Positions 62,070 through 64,000 of a DNA stretch of 64,000 nucleotides are shown here, piece by piece. The notes below the pieces were generated by a model. It saw only the letters and a program-made list of their open reading frames with translations, searched no databases and was not told the origin of the DNA. A program made the position numbers and the translations under genes. Origin of the DNA: Eudromia elegans (taxonomy: Eukaryota > Chordata > Aves > Tinamiformes > Tinamidae); the NCBI GenBank assembly GCA_003342815.1, contig PTEX01000011.1:7339694-7403693 (forward strand), written 5' to 3'. Position 1 is the first letter of the stretch. Every line of letters starts with the position of its first letter.

Positions 62070-64000
62070 GTGCCCAAAGGAAACTGTATTAAGAACCCTC
62101 CTGGGTCTCTTATTCATAATGCCATTATGAACCTCTCTGCCTCACAAGATTAATTAACCAGTTCAAGACAATTCCAAGAAGTTTGTGATAGTAAAAGAAA
62201 TCGTTTTGCAAAAGAGAACCAAAATGGATTGCTAAATTAAACTGTGGAAAGCAAACATGCAATTTGCTTTAAATAACATTTTTTCCTTACGTGTGAAGAT
62301 AAAGCATTAAAAAGAGTGAGCGAGGAACAACTAAATATGCCCATTTTTAAAAAATTTATTTTGCTTGCTGTGATAATGAAAAATACTATAAACTCATTTT
62401 TAGAAACCTTCAAAGTAACTTAGTGCAAGCATTTTTTTTTAAAAAAAAAAAGTTTTATTTTCCATTCTAAACTCTATTTTTGTCACGGCCTTTTGTAATG
62501 TTAATTTTGATACTTGTTTTATAGTTAATTGTAATAATGCCTACTTAGCTGAGATCCTTATTAGAAATCCTATTCCAATTCAGCAACTCTGTCCATAGCT
62601 GTAATGTAAGCATTAAAAAAAAAAAAAAAAAAAAAAAGCAAACAAACAAATTTTATAGGGTTGGTAATTTTATTCAGAGAACTGACATAGTGGTAATTCC
62701 TTTAGGCTTGGACATACTTAAAGGTTCTTCTTATCATATCAAACCCCTCTTCAGCAACAGCTAGGAGATATGAAAGTGAAAGCATATTTACAGAACTTGT
62801 TTCCATACATTTTTAATCATGTTCTAGACAAAATTCTTTAAAAATCCACCTTTATACTGGTGTTTTGCAAGAGGCAGTCATTTGTCGAATTCTTTATATT
62901 GGCAATTTTATTTTAAATAAATTAAAAACAATGTTTTTCTTCATACTTCTAAAGGTTTTCTAAATCAAATAAAACATCATAGCATGTGTAAATTTACAAA
63001 TAGGCATATTAAATATGCTCTATTGAAATGTGAGTGATGGCATCCAGGAGGGATAATAAAGAAAAATTATATTAAAGCAGATCAGAACTTCAGTAACTCT
63101 GCAAAGAAAACCATCCACTAACAGTGATTAACTTGAGCAGATCTGGAGGAACAGCTGCATTGCTAGATGGATGTAAGGACTTTGTTTCGGACATACTGAG
63201 ATAGAAATAAAATGGTAGATCTAATATTTTTTGTTGTTCCAGAGAGAACTTGCATCTCAGTTTGTGGTCCCTTGCAAATTTCTTATTAGTCTATCAGACA
63301 TGCTCCTGAATAAGGTTAGAGAAAAACAGATAAAAATCTGTGCATCTAAAGCAACCTTCTTCCCTCACAAACTTCTATATTCGCTTCTCTATTGACTTCT
63401 TTGGGTGTAACTGAAAATAAAATCTAGCTTTCTGCTCTTTACATTCTTCGCTAGGATTCAAAAAACAATTTTGCAGTATACCACACTGTTACAAGCTTCT
63501 ACTAAGTTTAAAAATGGAGATTCAGCATACAATTTGTATCTGTAATACCACTGTAAGGAACAGTGGACAGCAACTCCAAGTAAAACATATTCAAGATGAA
63601 AGGAAAAACTTCATTTTTGTTTACTGTAGACATAAAGAAGTCAATATCTAAACCTATGAGGTTTAGATTTCATGAGGAAATATGTACGTTATGAAAGGCA
63701 GTAAATAGAAGTGGCTGCATTTTTCCACAAGCCCCCACATTAGATAGCACCGCAAAGCACCAGGTCTAGGTAGTAAAACCTGTTTTTCTGAACACCCTCT
63801 ACTACATGATCTTGGTGCGAGCATGAAAGCCTGTAATTAACATTTTTCTTTTCATAGTTCTTTTTGGGGGGGCAACAAAATGACTCTTTTGGTAATTTGA
63901 CATATGTTTCAAACCACTGTGTTTGAGAGCTCCTTTCATAGTAATATTAAAACCTCTAGCACAAGTTTTGAAAGTCATCAAAACCTTTGTATCATTCTAT

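Larger units (their letters stand above)
54970..64000 (-). other. Further upstream region of PPARG, no coding exon established
   Basis: About 9 kb of AT-rich DNA to the right of the gap. Contents: (TA)n near 55707-55723, a candidate leader exon donor (56984-56993), an 84-nt hairpin (57938-58021), a small hairpin (62045-62069) and a poly(A) run of about 23 bases (about 62613-62636). TIMP4 and SYN2, expected beyond the PPARG 5' end from vertebrate synteny, were not seen. Confidence 0.6.

Noticed and set aside
40477..64000. TIMP4 or SYN2 exons
   Set aside because: No TIMP cysteine pattern or synapsin domain sequence found; likely beyond the right edge.

Overview
The window is AT-rich, intron-dominated vertebrate DNA, almost certainly from a bird. 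Two copies of the chicken-repeat-1 (CR1) LINE lie within introns, carrying the 8-bp ATTCTATG-type repeat at the 3' end. The only gene I can establish is the minus-strand nuclear receptor gene PPARG. Scattered single N bases and one 107-N gap (54863-54969) mark a draft assembly.

PPARG: six coding exons are placed to the base, reading right to left: 40476-40249, 39116-38947, 37385-37247, 29469-29270, 24684-24234 and 18178-17931. Their lengths (228, 170, 139, 200, 451 and 248 bp) are those I recall for the human gene. All introns are GT-AG, and the join gives a 475-residue PPARgamma1 (1428 nt including stop). Exon 1 carries the N-terminal A/B domain, exons 2 and 3 the two zinc fingers, exon 4 the hinge, exons 5 and 6 the ligand-binding domain and AF-2 helix. 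The DNA-binding domain, hinge and last exon are almost identical to human PPARG as I remember it. Exon 1 and the first half of the ligand-binding domain differ noticeably, including a Gly-to-Arg change in pocket helix 3. The 3' UTR after the stop (about 17720-17930) looks like the mammalian PPARG 3' UTR.

Right part (40477-64000): this lies upstream of the first shared coding exon and is probably the 5' intron leading to untranslated or isoform-specific exons. It holds a candidate six-residue gamma2 leader exon (56984-56993), a GC-rich CpG-bearing block (41740-41960), an 84-nt hairpin (57938-58021) and the assembly gap. The strangest structure of the window is here, at 42729-43014: two perfect inverted-repeat blocks whose order is permuted (A-B ... 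A'-B').

Left part (1-17720): intergenic sequence downstream of PPARG. I found no recognisable gene. One minus-strand open frame (8289-8651) in a GC-richer block with a nearby AATAAA remains unexplained. In other vertebrates TSEN2 lies next in this direction, but I see no TSEN2 exon. No tRNA, rRNA, CRISPR or prokaryotic feature is present. Comparisons with human or chicken PPARG are from memory of the family, not from a search.
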